64,000 nucleotides of DNA from Streptomyces dangxiongensis. Its GTDB lineage: Bacteria > Actinomycetota > Actinomycetes > Streptomycetales > Streptomycetaceae. The stretch is from contig NZ_CP033073.1 in assembly GCF_003675325.1 (NCBI RefSeq), forward strand, positions 3,162,001 through 3,226,000, written 5' to 3'. Both the position numbers and the translations under genes were made by a program. A model generated the notes under the pieces. It had not been told where the DNA came from. It did not search any database and worked only from the letters and a program-made list of their open reading frames with translations. Below, one piece after another: positions 55,313 through 63,736 of the stretch (position 1 is its first letter; each line of letters starts with the position of its first letter).

Positions 55313-56671
55313 TCATCCCAGGGTCACCGTCGGCACGGGATTGCCGCCGCTCCAGGAGGCGTTGAAGCCGAACGTCACCGAACCGCCGTCCGGAACGCCA
55401 CCGTTGTAGGAGGCGTTGGCGCACGACACGGCCGTCCCCGACTGGGTGCACGTGGCGTTCCAGGCCTGGGTGATGCGCTGGCCCGCGCCGTAGTTCCAGT
55501 TCACCTTCCACGAGGACAGCGAGGCGCCGGAGCAGGAGATCTTCACCTGGCCGGTGAAGCCGTTGTTCCACTGGCTGGTGACGCTGTAGGCGGCGGTGCA
55601 GGCACCGGGGCCCGGCGGCGGGGTGGTGGTGGAGCCGCCGAGCGCCTGCGCGATGCCGTGGTACGCCGGTTTGGGCTGGTAGTTCTCGTCGTACGGTGTC
55701 GCCGCCCCGTAGCCCGGGAAGGTGCTCGGCACCCATGAGTCGGCGTCGGTGAAGCCCCAGACGGTGACGTTGACGCAGCGGGTCACCGTCGCGCACGCGG
55801 CCACGACGGACTTGAAGTCGGCCGCCTGCTGGGCGGGTTCCGTGCTGTCGGCCGGGAGCTGCATGCGGACGTCCAGCTCGGTGATCGCCACGTCGACGCC
55901 GAGGTCGGCGAAGCGCTGGATGTTCTGCTGGAGCGTCGAGGGCACCTGGCCGAGGATCAGATGCGCCTGGAGGCCGACGCCGCCGATCGGCACACCCTGC
56001 TCCTTGAGGGACCTGACCAGGTTGTACAGGGCGGTGGACTTCGCGTTGACGCCCTCGACGTTGTAGTCGTTGATGTACAGCTTGGCGTCCGGGTCGGCCG
56101 CGTGCGCCCAGGTCAGGGCGTTGGCGATGTAGCCGGAGCCCAGGCCGTTGTACCAGATGCCGGAGCGGTAGGTGCCGTCCTCGTTGAAGGGTTCGTTGAC
56201 GACGTCCCAGGCGGCGACCTCGCCCTTGTAGCGGCCGACCTCGGTACTGATGTGGTTCTGGAGCAGGCTGCCGAGCTGGGCGGAGGTCCAGTTGCCGTTG
56301 GTGAGCCAGCCCGGATTCTGGCTGTGCCAGACCAGGGTGTGGCCGCGCACCTGCTGGTCGTGGGCCTGGGCGAAGGCCACGATCTGGTCGGCCTCGGTCC
56401 AGTTGAAGCTGCCCTGGGTGGGCTCGACGGTCTCCCACTTCATGGCGTTGCCGGGGGTGAGCGAACCGAACTGGCTTCCGGCGATGTCGCCGTAGGTCCC
56501 GGTGAGCCGGGAGCCGGTGACGGCGGTGCCGACGACCTTGCCCTTCGCCGCCGCGAGGTCGCGCAGCGGGGTGTCGGCGGCGTGCGCCGCGGGCGCCGTG
56601 AGCAGCAGCGCGGCGCCGGTCAGCAGGGATGCGAGGGATGCGAGGGGTAAACCGGTTCTCAGAGATCTCAT
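55313..56671 (-). CDS. Secreted endo-1,4-beta-xylanase, GH10 plus CBM2
   Basis: 452 residues from ATG at 56671, GGAGG 8 nt upstream. The signal peptide ends at AAHAADTPL. The GH10 barrel has GHTLVWHSQNPGWL, the acid/base Glu in WDVVNEPF and the nucleophile Glu in ITELDVRM. A short TTTPPPGPG linker leads to a C-terminal family 2 carbohydrate-binding module (ACTAAYSVTSQWNNGFTG, with exposed Trp residues). It cuts xylan main chains and binds cellulose or xylan surfaces. A CCGAAAGTTTCGG palindrome overlaps its ribosome-site region, and a LacI-type regulator lies directly upstream on the same strand. Confidence 0.95.
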   Translation of the reverse strand: MRSLRTGLPLASLASLLTGAALLLTAPAAHAADTPLRDLAAAKGKVVGTAVTGSRLTGTYGDIAGSQFGSLTPGNAMKWETVEPTQGSFNWTEADQIVAFAQAHDQQVRGHTLVWHSQNPGWLTNGNWTSAQLGSLLQNHISTEVGRYKGEVAAWDVVNEPFNEDGTYRSGIWYNGLGSGYIANALTWAHAADPDAKLYINDYNVEGVNAKSTALYNLVRSLKEQGVPIGGVGLQAHLILGQVPSTLQQNIQRFADLGVDVAITELDVRMQLPADSTEPAQQAADFKSVVAACATVTRCVNVTVWGFTDADSWVPSTFPGYGAATPYDENYQPKPAYHGIAQALGGSTTTPPPGPGACTAAYSVTSQWNNGFTGQVKISCSGASLSSWKVNWNYGAGQRITQAWNATCTQSGTAVSCANASYNGGVPDGGSVTFGFNASWSGGNPVPTVTLG

Positions 56672-56682
56672 GGCGGGTGCCT

Positions 56683-56695
56683 CCGAAAGTTTCGG
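56683..56695. promoter_or_regulatory. Candidate xylanase operator (GAAA-N-TTTC type)
   Basis: CCGAAA-G-TTTCGG, a perfect 13-bp palindrome ending 12 bp before the xylanase ATG and touching its ribosome site. It resembles the GAAANTTTC sites bound by LacI-type XlnR/BxlR repressors in streptomycetes. Confidence 0.7.
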
Positions 56696-56761
56696 TCGAA
56701 CAACCGATTGACTCGGAGCAGTGTGGGGTGGCCCCCGGCACCCGTCAATACATCCGAGCCC

Positions 56762-57793
56762 TCAGAGCGCGGCGGGCGCCGCCGTGCTCGAACGCACCAC
56801 CAGACTCGTCGCCAGCTCCACCCGGGTCGCCGCCCGCTCCCCCTCGGCGCGCCCCAGCTCCAGCACCAGCCGGGCCGCGGCCTCGGCCATCTCGGTCAGC
56901 GGCTGCCGTACGGTCGTCAGCGGCGGGCCCACCCAGCGGGCCACCGGCAGGTCGTCGAAGCCGACGACGCTCAGGTCCTCCGGGACGCGCAGCCCGAGTT
57001 CGCGGGCGGCCTCGTACAGGCCGAGCGCCTGGAGGTCGTTGCCCGCGAAGACGGCGGTCGGCCGGTCCGGGCGGCGCAGCAGCTCAAGGCCCAGGCGGTA
57101 GCCGGCGTCGTGGTGGAAGTCGCCGGTCACGACGAGCGAGGGGTCCACGGACACGCCGGCCGTCTCCAGGGCCGCCCGGTAGCCGTCGACCCGGGCCCGG
57201 CTGCACATCATCCGGGACGGACCGCTGATGGCGCCGATCCGGGTGTGGCCCAGTTCCACCAGGTGCCGGGTGGCGGCCAGACCGCCCTGCCAGTTGGTGG
57301 CGCCGATCGAGGGCACGTCCGGGCCCGGGTCGCCGGCCGGGTCCATCACCACGAACGGGATGGACCGGCTCGTCAGCAGCGCCCGCTGGGACTCGTCGAG
57401 CCCGGACAGCACCAGCACCACGCCGTGCGGGCGGCGGGCGGCCACCTGGTCGGCCCAGGTCCGGCCCGGGGTGAGCCGCCCGGCCGACTCGGACAGCACG
57501 ACGCTCAGGCCCGTGTCCCGGGCCACGTTCTCCACGCCCCGGATGACCTCCATCGCCCAGGCGCTCTCCAGCTCGTGGAAGACGAGGTCGATCAGCGGCG
57601 ACCGGGAGGCCTCGGCGCGCCGGCGCCGGTAGCCGTAGGCGCGCAGCAGGTCCTCGACGCGGGCGCGAGTGGCGGGGGCGACGTCGGCCCGGCCGTTGAG
57701 AACCTTCGAAACAGTCGGAGCGGACACCCCGGCCTCACGGGCGATCTCGGCGAGGGTCGCCGACTGCGTCTCTGCGGGCTTCGAAGGCTTCAT
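56762..57793 (-). CDS. LacI family transcriptional regulator, likely xylan/xylo-oligosaccharide repressor
   Basis: 343 residues from ATG at 57793. [34 protein letters not shown] with the hinge helix following. The effector domain is periplasmic-binding-like ([20 protein letters not shown] ... [26 protein letters not shown]). It lies 90 bp upstream of the xylanase gene on the same strand, and the palindrome between them is of the type such regulators bind, so it is likely the xylanase repressor. The inducing sugar is inferred. Confidence 0.88.
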   Translation of the reverse strand: MKPSKPAETQSATLAEIAREAGVSAPTVSKVLNGRADVAPATRARVEDLLRAYGYRRRRAEASRSPLIDLVFHELESAWAMEVIRGVENVARDTGLSVVLSESAGRLTPGRTWADQVAARRPHGVVLVLSGLDESQRALLTSRSIPFVVMDPAGDPGPDVPSIGATNWQGGLAATRHLVELGHTRIGAISGPSRMMCSRARVDGYRAALETAGVSVDPSLVVTGDFHHDAGYRLGLELLRRPDRPTAVFAGNDLQALGLYEAARELGLRVPEDLSVVGFDDLPVARWVGPPLTTVRQPLTEMAEAAARLVLELGRAEGERAATRVELATSLVVRSSTAAPAAL

Positions 57794-57934
57794 GCCCGCG
57801 ATCGTAACCCCCGGGCCCGTCGCGACGAAGGCCCGAGGCCGCTAGCGATCTCCGCAACATTCGCTGTCTGATCAGAAATATTCGACACTCCGGGGCGTCC
57901 GACGGGCCGCACCGCCGGCCTCGGCCGCTACGGT

Positions 57935-58834
57935 TCAGGCCGTCGTCCGGCCGTCGACGGGCAGGCCCAGCCGGCCGGCCACGGTGGTGAGGGCGGTTCC
58001 CAGGGGCAGTGCGACCCGGGTGAGGGCGTGCCGGTCCCCACGGGTCGCGTCCCGGTTGACGATCAGCACCGGCTTCCCGGCCCCGGCCGCCTGGCGGACG
58101 AACCGGAGCCCCGACATCACCGTGAGCGAGGATCCCAGGACCAGCAGCGAGGCCGCCGCCCGGACCAGCTCACGGCAGTGCTCCACCCGCCGCGGTGGAA
58201 CCGCCTCGCCGAAGAACACCACGTCCGGTTTGAGGACGCCCCCGCAGACCGTGCAGGGCAGCACCCGGAAGTCGCCGACCTGTTCGTCGGTGAGGTCGGC
58301 GTCACCGTCCGGGTTGATCCCGGCGGCCACGGGCTCGAAGCCCGGGTTGGCCTCCTCCAGCCGCCGGGCGAGTTCGCGGCGCGGGCTGAGGGTGCCGCAG
58401 GAGAGGCAGACGACCCGGTCCAGGCTGCCGTGGAGTTCCACGACGCTCTCGCTGCCGGCGGCCTGGTGCAGGCCGTCGACGTTCTGGGTGATCACGCCCG
58501 AGAGCAGGCCGTGCCGCCCGAAGGCCGCCACGGCCCGGTGCCCGGCGTTGGGCCCGGCGCTGCCGAACGTGCGCCAGCCGAGGTGGCTGCGCGCCCAGTA
58601 CCGGCGCCGGGCCCCGGCATCGGCGGTGAAGTCCTGGTAGGTCATCGGGGTGTGCCGGCTGAGGCTCCCGCCCTCGCCCCGGTAGTCGGGGATGCCCGAC
58701 TCCGTGGAGATGCCGGCCCCGCTGAGCACCAGCACACGGCCCGCGCTCAGCGCGTCGGCGACCGGCTCCAGGTCCGTGGTGCCCGCGGGCAGGTCCTCGG
58801 CGGGCGTCCAGCTCAGAGTGGGGCGCATGCGCAT
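57935..58834 (-). CDS. Sirtuin-type NAD-dependent protein deacylase
   Basis: 299 residues from ATG at 58834. NAD site: VLVLSGAGISTESGIPDYRG, then TQNVDGLHQAAG and the catalytic His in VELHGSLDRVV. Two CxxC pairs (CLSCG and CTVCG) bind structural zinc. GSSLTVMSGLRFVR and LIVNRDATRGD close the Rossmann fold. The Ala-Tyr/Arg signature of desuccinylases (CobB type) is not obvious, so this is more likely a deacetylase or lipoamidase-like class II-type bacterial sirtuin. Targets are probably acetyl-CoA synthetase-type enzymes or other acylated proteins; none is coded nearby. Confidence 0.92.
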   Translation of the reverse strand: MRMRPTLSWTPAEDLPAGTTDLEPVADALSAGRVLVLSGAGISTESGIPDYRGEGGSLSRHTPMTYQDFTADAGARRRYWARSHLGWRTFGSAGPNAGHRAVAAFGRHGLLSGVITQNVDGLHQAAGSESVVELHGSLDRVVCLSCGTLSPRRELARRLEEANPGFEPVAAGINPDGDADLTDEQVGDFRVLPCTVCGGVLKPDVVFFGEAVPPRRVEHCRELVRAAASLLVLGSSLTVMSGLRFVRQAAGAGKPVLIVNRDATRGDRHALTRVALPLGTALTTVAGRLGLPVDGRTTA

Positions 58835-58905
58835 GCCGCCAGGGTACGGAACGGACCGCCTCCACCCGCCGGGGTCGCGGACGGTGACGGACGCGGTGCG
58901 GTGGC

Positions 58906-59810
58906 CTAGAGGGAGTCGAGGCCCAGCTCGTGGTTCCTGATCGCCTCGCGCACGGCGCCCACGAAACCGTTCCAGAAGTGGTCGGCGTAGGGGCTGTCGG
59001 CGCTCGGCACACCGGCCGTCGTCCTGCGCTCGGCGGCGCCGGAGAAGTCACCGAACATCGCCCTGCGCAGCGCCGTGGACAGCTCCATCTGGGCGCCGGC
59101 GCCGGTCCGGGTGCGGTTGACGATGTTGGCCGGGTCGTCGCCGTTGACGGGGTCCGTGGCGCCCGCGAAGACCACGGTGACGTTCCGGTCGGCGTCGGTC
59201 GCCGGGGGGGCAGGCCGTACTTCGTGAAGGCCGCGAGCAGGTTGCGCTTGAGCCGCTCGTCCCGGCCGCCGATGATGATCTTCTTCGTGGCCGTGTCGTC
59301 GAAGCCGTGCAGGGAGACGGCGTACAGGTTCCCGGCGCAGACGGCGAGGGCGGCCGGGTCGTCGCAGTGGGTGGCGGTGACGTGCTGCGCGGCGGAGTCG
59401 GCCAGGGCCTCGAACATCCAGTAGTCGCGCTGCGGCTCTCCCGGCACCGCCGCGCCCGCCGGGTCGGTACCCGCGTCGAAGGGCGTGCAGCCGGCGACGG
59501 CCATGCACAGCTCGCTCGTGCCCGCCTCGATCCCGCCGCCGTGCGGCGCGATGACCGCCGTGCTGTTGACGGGGCTGCTCGTGCCGCGGACATTGTCCGT
59601 GACCTGCACCGGCGCCCCTATGCGGAACCGGCGCGACCAGTCGGTGCCCTCCTTGGCCGCGGTCCGGGTGTACAGCTCGGTGTTCGACCCGTACTGGTCG
59701 GCCGCCGCGGCCGGTGTGGCGCCGCCGCCCACCACGGCATCGAAGGTGGGCAGGCCCGCGGCCACGGCGGCGACGGCGGCGAGGACGGTGCGTCTGCTGC
59801 TCTTGTTCAC
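58906..59810 (-). pseudogene. Poly-gamma-glutamate hydrolase family protein (Tat-exported), frameshifted
   Basis: GTG at 59810 follows AGGA; the protein starts VNKSSRRTVLAAVAAV, a twin-arginine signal. The first frame carries the zinc-hydrolase core: TAVIAPHGGGIEAGTSEL and LYAVSLHGFDD. It breaks at the G7 run 59204-59210, where one more base is needed. The rest, in the other frame, codes ATDADRNVTVVFAGATDP and ends HELGLDSL. Repaired length is 301 residues. The family (DUF867) degrades gamma-polyglutamate or related polymers outside the cell. The break in a long homopolymer suggests a sequencing error. Confidence 0.8.
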
Positions 59811-59916
59811 AGGGCGATCCTGCATCACGTCCAGCCGACGGACCCCTGCGGGTTCCCCTGTGCATGACAATGGGTGCAGGACGTGGATTCCGTCGGCCGG
59901 GGAGGTGCCGTAACGC

Positions 59917-59954
59917 CGATACCCCGCCTCCGGGGACCCGGGGGCGGGGTATCG
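59917..59954. terminator. 12-bp hairpin upstream of the poly-gamma-glutamate hydrolase
   Basis: CGATACCCCGCC/GGCGGGGTATCG with a 14-nt loop, between the small gene at 60110 and the hydrolase. It could end the tsaD-side transcript or shape the hydrolase leader RNA. Confidence 0.55.
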
Positions 59955-60109
59955 AGTGGAGCGCCGGGCAGGCCTTGCACCTGCATCTCCCCGCAGGAAG
60001 CGGGACGTCTTTCCTTGGACCACCAACGCACTGCGTCCGGGCCGGTGTTCCGGCCGTTCGCTGTGTGATGATCATAGCGCAGCCCGGCCGGAAGGATCAA
60101 CCCGGCCGC

Positions 60110-60367
60110 TCAGCCGTCCGTCACCGCCTCGAACCGCCAGCGGTGCACGACGCGGGTCACCAGCTCCGCGTCCGGCTCGGGCAGTTCGGGCAGCGGCGCG
60201 TCGTACGGCGCGTCCCACCACGTGATGACCAGCACCCGGTCCTGCGGTGCGCGGAAGGTCTCGCGCCGCGCCGGCCCGGGGGTGAGGGCCTGTCCGCGGG
60301 CCCAGGCCAGCAGGTCCTCCCCGCGGCCCGCGGCGGCCCGCGCCTCCCACATCAGCGCGACGGTCAC
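60110..60367 (-). CDS. 85-residue protein translationally coupled to tsaD
   Basis: GTG at 60367 overlaps the tsaD stop by 4 bp (GTGA). The product starts [20 protein letters not shown], has a central [12 protein letters not shown] and ends [10 protein letters not shown]. The pattern (VALMWEA, then a helix, then VLVITWW) looks like a compact alpha/beta ferredoxin-like domain of the ABM type. No function is known. Its coupling to tsaD suggests co-expression with the t6A genes. Confidence 0.7.
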   Translation of the reverse strand: MTVALMWEARAAAGRGEDLLAWARGQALTPGPARRETFRAPQDRVLVITWWDAPYDAPLPELPEPDAELVTRVVHRWRFEAVTDG

Positions 60368-61449
60368 GAGTACAGGTTCTCCTTGCTGACCTCGTGCACG
60401 TGGTCGTGGCCCGGGACGTGCGGCTCGGTCACCGGCAGGGAGGAGTCGGCCGACAGGTCCCAGGCGGAGGGGACCCGGTTGCGGGCGACCATCTCGGCGC
60501 CGAGCGCGGCCACCATCGCGCCGTTGTCCGTGCACAGCTTGGGGCGGGGCACGCGCAGCCGGATGCCGGCCGCCTCGCAGCGTTCCAGGGCGAGGGCGCG
60601 CAGCCGGGAGTTGGCGGCCACGCCGCCGCCGATCATCAGGTGGTCGACCCCCTCGTCCTTGCAGGCGCGGACGGCCTTGCGGGTGAGGACGTCGACGACG
60701 GCCTCCTGGAAGGACGCGGCCACATCACGCACCGGGACGTCCTCACCGGCCGCGCGCCGGGCCTCGATCCAGCGGGCCACGGCGGTCTTCAGGCCCGAGA
60801 AGGAGAAGTCGTACGCCGGGTCGCGCGGGCCGGTCAGGCCGCGCGGGAAGGCGATGGCCCGCGGGTCGCCCTCCTTCGCGTACCGGTCGATGACCGGGCC
60901 GCCGGGGAAGCCCAGGTTCAGCACGCGGGCGATCTTGTCGAAGGCCTCGCCGGCCGCGTCGTCGATGGTCGCGCCCATCGGGCGGACGTCGGAGGTGATG
61001 TCCGAGGACAGCAGCAGCGAGGAGTGGCCGCCGGAGACCAGCAGGGCCATCGTCGGCTCGGGCAGCGGGCCGTGCTCTAGCTGGTCCACGCAGATGTGCG
61101 AGGCGAGGTGGTTGACGCCGTACAGGGGCTTGCCGAGGGCGTAGGCGTACGCCTTGGCCGCCGACACGCCGACGAGCAGCGCGCCCGCGAGCCCGGGTCC
61201 GGCGGTGACCGCGATGCCGTCGAGGTCGCGGGCGCGGACCCCCGCCTCCTTCAGCGCGCGGTCGATGGTGGGGACCATCGCCTCCAGGTGTGCCCGGGAC
61301 GCCACCTCGGGCACGACGCCCCCGAAGCGGGCGTGCTCGTCGACGCTGGAGGCGACGGCGTCCGCCAGCAGGGTGGTGCCGCGGACGATGCCGACGCCGG
61401 TCTCGTCGCAGGAGGTCTCGATGCCGAGGACGAGTGGTTCGTCAGTCAT
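60364..61449 (-). CDS. tsaD: tRNA threonylcarbamoyladenosine transferase subunit TsaD
   Basis: 361 residues. Starts [16 protein letters not shown]. The metal-site histidines are in [11 protein letters not shown], and GGHSSLLL and [13 protein letters not shown] are typical. TsaD transfers threonylcarbamoyl to A37 of ANN-reading tRNAs, with TsaB and TsaE. It overlaps rimI by 8 bp, and rimI overlaps tsaB by 4 bp, so all three are coupled. Confidence 0.97.
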   Translation of the reverse strand: MTDEPLVLGIETSCDETGVGIVRGTTLLADAVASSVDEHARFGGVVPEVASRAHLEAMVPTIDRALKEAGVRARDLDGIAVTAGPGLAGALLVGVSAAKAYAYALGKPLYGVNHLASHICVDQLEHGPLPEPTMALLVSGGHSSLLLSSDITSDVRPMGATIDDAAGEAFDKIARVLNLGFPGGPVIDRYAKEGDPRAIAFPRGLTGPRDPAYDFSFSGLKTAVARWIEARRAAGEDVPVRDVAASFQEAVVDVLTRKAVRACKDEGVDHLMIGGGVAANSRLRALALERCEAAGIRLRVPRPKLCTDNGAMVAALGAEMVARNRVPSAWDLSADSSLPVTEPHVPGHDHVHEVSKENLYS

Positions 61450-61972
61450 TGATATCGGTTCCTTGTACGGGGGCGGAGCCCGCGGCGGGGCCGCTGCCGG
61501 GTTCCGTGGTCAGGCGCATCACCAGGGCGTCGACGTTGCCCGGCTGGTAGTAGCCGCGCCGGAAGCCGATGGGGGCGAAGCCGAAACGCTCGTAGAGCTG
61601 CTGGGCGCGGATGTTGTCGACCCGGCATTCGAGCATCACCTCGTGGCACTCGAACGCGGTCGCCGCGCGCAGCAGCTCGGTGAGCAGGCGGGCGCCGAGG
61701 CCGGTGCGCTGGTGGTCGCGGGCGACGGCGATGGTCTGGACGTCGGCCTGCTCGCCGGCGGCGACGAGACCTGCGTATCCGACGACGCGGCCGTCGGACT
61801 CGGCCACGAGGTAGCGCCGGGTGGCGTCCGGGCCCCGGGAGTGGGCCAGCTCGGACCAGAACATGCCCCGGGACCAGGCGTCCTCGGGGAAGAGGTCCTT
61901 CTCCAGCACCAGGACCGGGTCGATGTCCCACCAGCGCATCTCGCGCAGGACGGGGGCTGCCGGCTGTGTCAC
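61442..61972 (-). CDS. rimI: Ribosomal-protein-alanine N-acetyltransferase RimI
   Basis: 176 residues from GTG at 61972, overlapping the tsaB stop (GTGA). GNAT fold with acetyl-CoA loop [15 protein letters not shown] and C-terminal [28 protein letters not shown], a RimI signature. It acetylates the N-terminal Ala of ribosomal protein S18 or other N-termini. The location between tsaB and tsaD is the standard actinobacterial arrangement. About 20 extra residues at the C-terminus are Gly/Pro rich. Confidence 0.93.
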   Translation of the reverse strand: MTQPAAPVLREMRWWDIDPVLVLEKDLFPEDAWSRGMFWSELAHSRGPDATRRYLVAESDGRVVGYAGLVAAGEQADVQTIAVARDHQRTGLGARLLTELLRAATAFECHEVMLECRVDNIRAQQLYERFGFAPIGFRRGYYQPGNVDALVMRLTTEPGSGPAAGSAPVQGTDIND

Positions 61973-62625
61973 TTGGGGGTGACCACCTTGTAGTTCTTGG
62001 GGACCTGGGCGTCGGGCCGGCGCAGGTACAGCGGCCGGGGCGCGGGGAGTTCCTCGCCCGCGGCCAGCTTTCCTGCGGCCAGCGAGGCGAGGGAGGCGGC
62101 GGACACGTGCTCCGGCTCGCGGGCGTCCGGGAACGTGTCCGGGTAGAGCAGCGCGCCGGCGCCGACCGCCGGGAGCCCGGCGACCTGCCCGGCGATGTCG
62201 GCCGGGCGGTCGACGGCCGGGCCGGTCAGGCGGGTGCGGGGGTCGGCGTACGTGGCCCAGTAGACCTCCTTGCGCCGGGCGTCGGTCGCCACGACGAAGG
62301 GGCCCGTCTCGATGCCGGCGGCGTGGGCGAGGCCGTCGAGGGTGCACACGCCGTACACCGGGACGCCGAGCGCGAGACCGAAGGTGTCGGCGGTCATCAG
62401 GCCGACACGCAGACCGGTGTAGGGGCCGGGGCCGGTGCCGACGACGATCCCGGTGACCGCCTCCGGTTTCAGCCCGGCGCGGGTGAGTACGCGGTCGACG
62501 GCCGGCAGCAGCAGCTCTCCGTGCCGGCGCGCGTCCACCTGGCTCGACGAGGCGATGACGTCGGTGCCGTCGTGCAGCGCGACGGTGACGGCGGGTGTTG
62601 CGGTATCCAGAGCGAGCAAGAGCAC
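61969..62625 (-). CDS. tsaB: t6A biosynthesis protein TsaB
   Basis: 218 residues from GTG at 62625. The actin-like fold begins LLLALDTATPAVTVALHDG, then VGTGPGPYTGLRVGL, a TsaB signature, but the full TsaD metal site is absent. TsaB dimerises with TsaD and recruits TsaE for A37 threonylcarbamoylation. It is first of the coupled tsaB-rimI-tsaD set; tsaE lies 1.1 kb upstream, separated by two unrelated genes. Confidence 0.95.
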   Translation of the reverse strand: MLLLALDTATPAVTVALHDGTDVIASSSQVDARRHGELLLPAVDRVLTRAGLKPEAVTGIVVGTGPGPYTGLRVGLMTADTFGLALGVPVYGVCTLDGLAHAAGIETGPFVVATDARRKEVYWATYADPRTRLTGPAVDRPADIAGQVAGLPAVGAGALLYPDTFPDAREPEHVSAASLASLAAGKLAAGEELPAPRPLYLRRPDAQVPKNYKVVTPK

Positions 62626-62738
62626 GCGAACAGCCTACGGCGCCCGCGCCGCCCGCATGGCCGTCCGGGTCGTACGGTCACCGACTGCTACGGTCTGTAC
62701 GAAGTACGACATATCAGATGAAACAGAGGTGGGCGCAC

Positions 62739-63299
62739 GTGGCAGGGACCAGCTCGGGAGTCGTGGCCGTCCTCACCGCTGCGGCCGTCGGAGCGGTCGG
62801 ATTCCTCGCCTACCGGGCCCAGGCGACCGTCCCCGCGTCCCTGGGGGGCACTCCCGCCGCGCACGCCTCCCCCTCGGCGTCCGCGTCCAAGGCGCCCCGG
62901 GACCGGCACAACCCGACCGCCCTGCCGAGCGCCTCCGGTACGGGTGAACGGGTGGTGTACTCGGTGGACGACGACCGGGTCTGGCTGGTCGGCGAGCGCG
63001 GCCGGATGCAGCGCACGTTCCCGGTGCGCCCCGGGAACGTGGATCCGCCCCCGGGCACCTACTGGGTGACCTCCCGCTCCCACGCGGTCACCGGGACCGA
63101 CGGCCGGCCCGTCGAGCACGTGGTGCGCTTCACCAGCGTGCGGGGCGTGGCGATCGGGTTCAGCGCGGCGGTGGGCGACGGCACCGGCCCGACGCCCGAC
63201 CCGGGCGTGCGGACGGGCGGGATCCGGGAGAACCGGGAGGACGGGGACGCGATGTGGCGGTTCGCGACGATCGGCGTACGCGTGGTCGTGATCCGCTAG
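62739..63299 (+). CDS. Membrane-anchored YkuD (L,D-transpeptidase)-like protein lacking the catalytic Cys
   Basis: 186 residues from GTG at 62739 (GAGGTG 8 nt upstream; ATG at 62718 is the alternative). A membrane helix (GVVAVLTAAAVGAVGFLAY) and Ser/Ala/Pro linker precede a domain with YkuD rhythm: VVYSVDDDRVWLVGERGRMQRTFPVRPG, PPPGTYWVTSR, VVRFTSVRGVAIGFS, and a last strand IGVRVVVIR. Where L,D-transpeptidases have SHGCIR this protein has RTGGIREN, so the catalytic Cys is absent. It probably binds peptidoglycan or regulates a partner. Family call is by pattern; confidence is moderate. Confidence 0.7.
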   Translation: MAGTSSGVVAVLTAAAVGAVGFLAYRAQATVPASLGGTPAAHASPSASASKAPRDRHNPTALPSASGTGERVVYSVDDDRVWLVGERGRMQRTFPVRPGNVDPPPGTYWVTSRSHAVTGTDGRPVEHVVRFTSVRGVAIGFSAAVGDGTGPTPDPGVRTGGIRENREDGDAMWRFATIGVRVVVIR

Positions 63300-63430
63300 C
63301 CGGCCCCGTGCGCCGGGGATGCCGTCCCTCGGCCGGTACCGGGCGAGGGAGACGGTGTCGCCCGGCGCGGTGGTTCCGACCCGCCCGGAGCGGCCCTTCA
63401 GCACCCGCCCGTGACGGTCCTCCGGCGCAC

Positions 63431-63607
63431 TCAAGCGGCCCGGGGACGGTCCTCGGCGCGCGCGGTCACGGGCTCCGGCCCGCGGCGTGGTTCCGGGGCC
63501 CGCGGGGGCTGGGAGACGGCGTCCGCGGCGGCGCACGAGGCCAGGAGATCGCGCATGGACACCCCGGCGGGCGTGGCGGGCCGGGGCATGGGCCGGGCTG
63601 CGGTCAT
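63431..63607 (-). CDS. 58-residue protein behind an iron box
   Basis: ATG at 63607 has AGGAGG with 5-nt spacing, an ideal ribosome site. The product begins MTAARPMPRPATPAGVSM, continues RDLLASCAAADAVSQPP with a single Cys, and ends in an Arg/Pro/Glu-rich tail. There is no signal peptide or membrane helix. A perfect iron-box palindrome lies 29-50 bp upstream, over the likely promoter, so expression should rise when iron is low. No family is recognised. Possible roles include a small regulator, an iron-sparing factor or a peptide precursor; none can be supported from sequence. Confidence 0.65.
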   Translation of the reverse strand: MTAARPMPRPATPAGVSMRDLLASCAAADAVSQPPRAPEPRRGPEPVTARAEDRPRAA

Positions 63608-63635
63608 GAACGCCTCCTGATGTGCGGGGGCGGGT

Positions 63636-63657
63636 GTAGTTAGGCACACCTAACTAC
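63636..63657. promoter_or_regulatory. Iron box (DmdR/IdeR-type operator)
   Basis: GTAGTTAGG-CACA-CCTAACTAC, a perfect 9-bp inverted repeat. TTAGGCACACCTAA matches the recalled streptomycete iron box ending TTAGGCTCACCTAA at 13 of 14 positions. Confidence 0.85.
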
Positions 63658-63736
63658 GGGCTGGGGACCATGTGACCACGCCCGGGACGCCCCGCGCAAC
63701 ACCGTGCCGACAGCTTGTCGGGAAGCCAGCCGGTCC

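Noticed and set aside
59811..60109. Possible c-di-GMP (GEMM-I) riboswitch before the poly-gamma-glutamate hydrolase
   Set aside because: A GCACAGGGGAACC-like string occurs on the minus strand, but the GAAA tetraloop and the GACGCAAAGCC core are missing.
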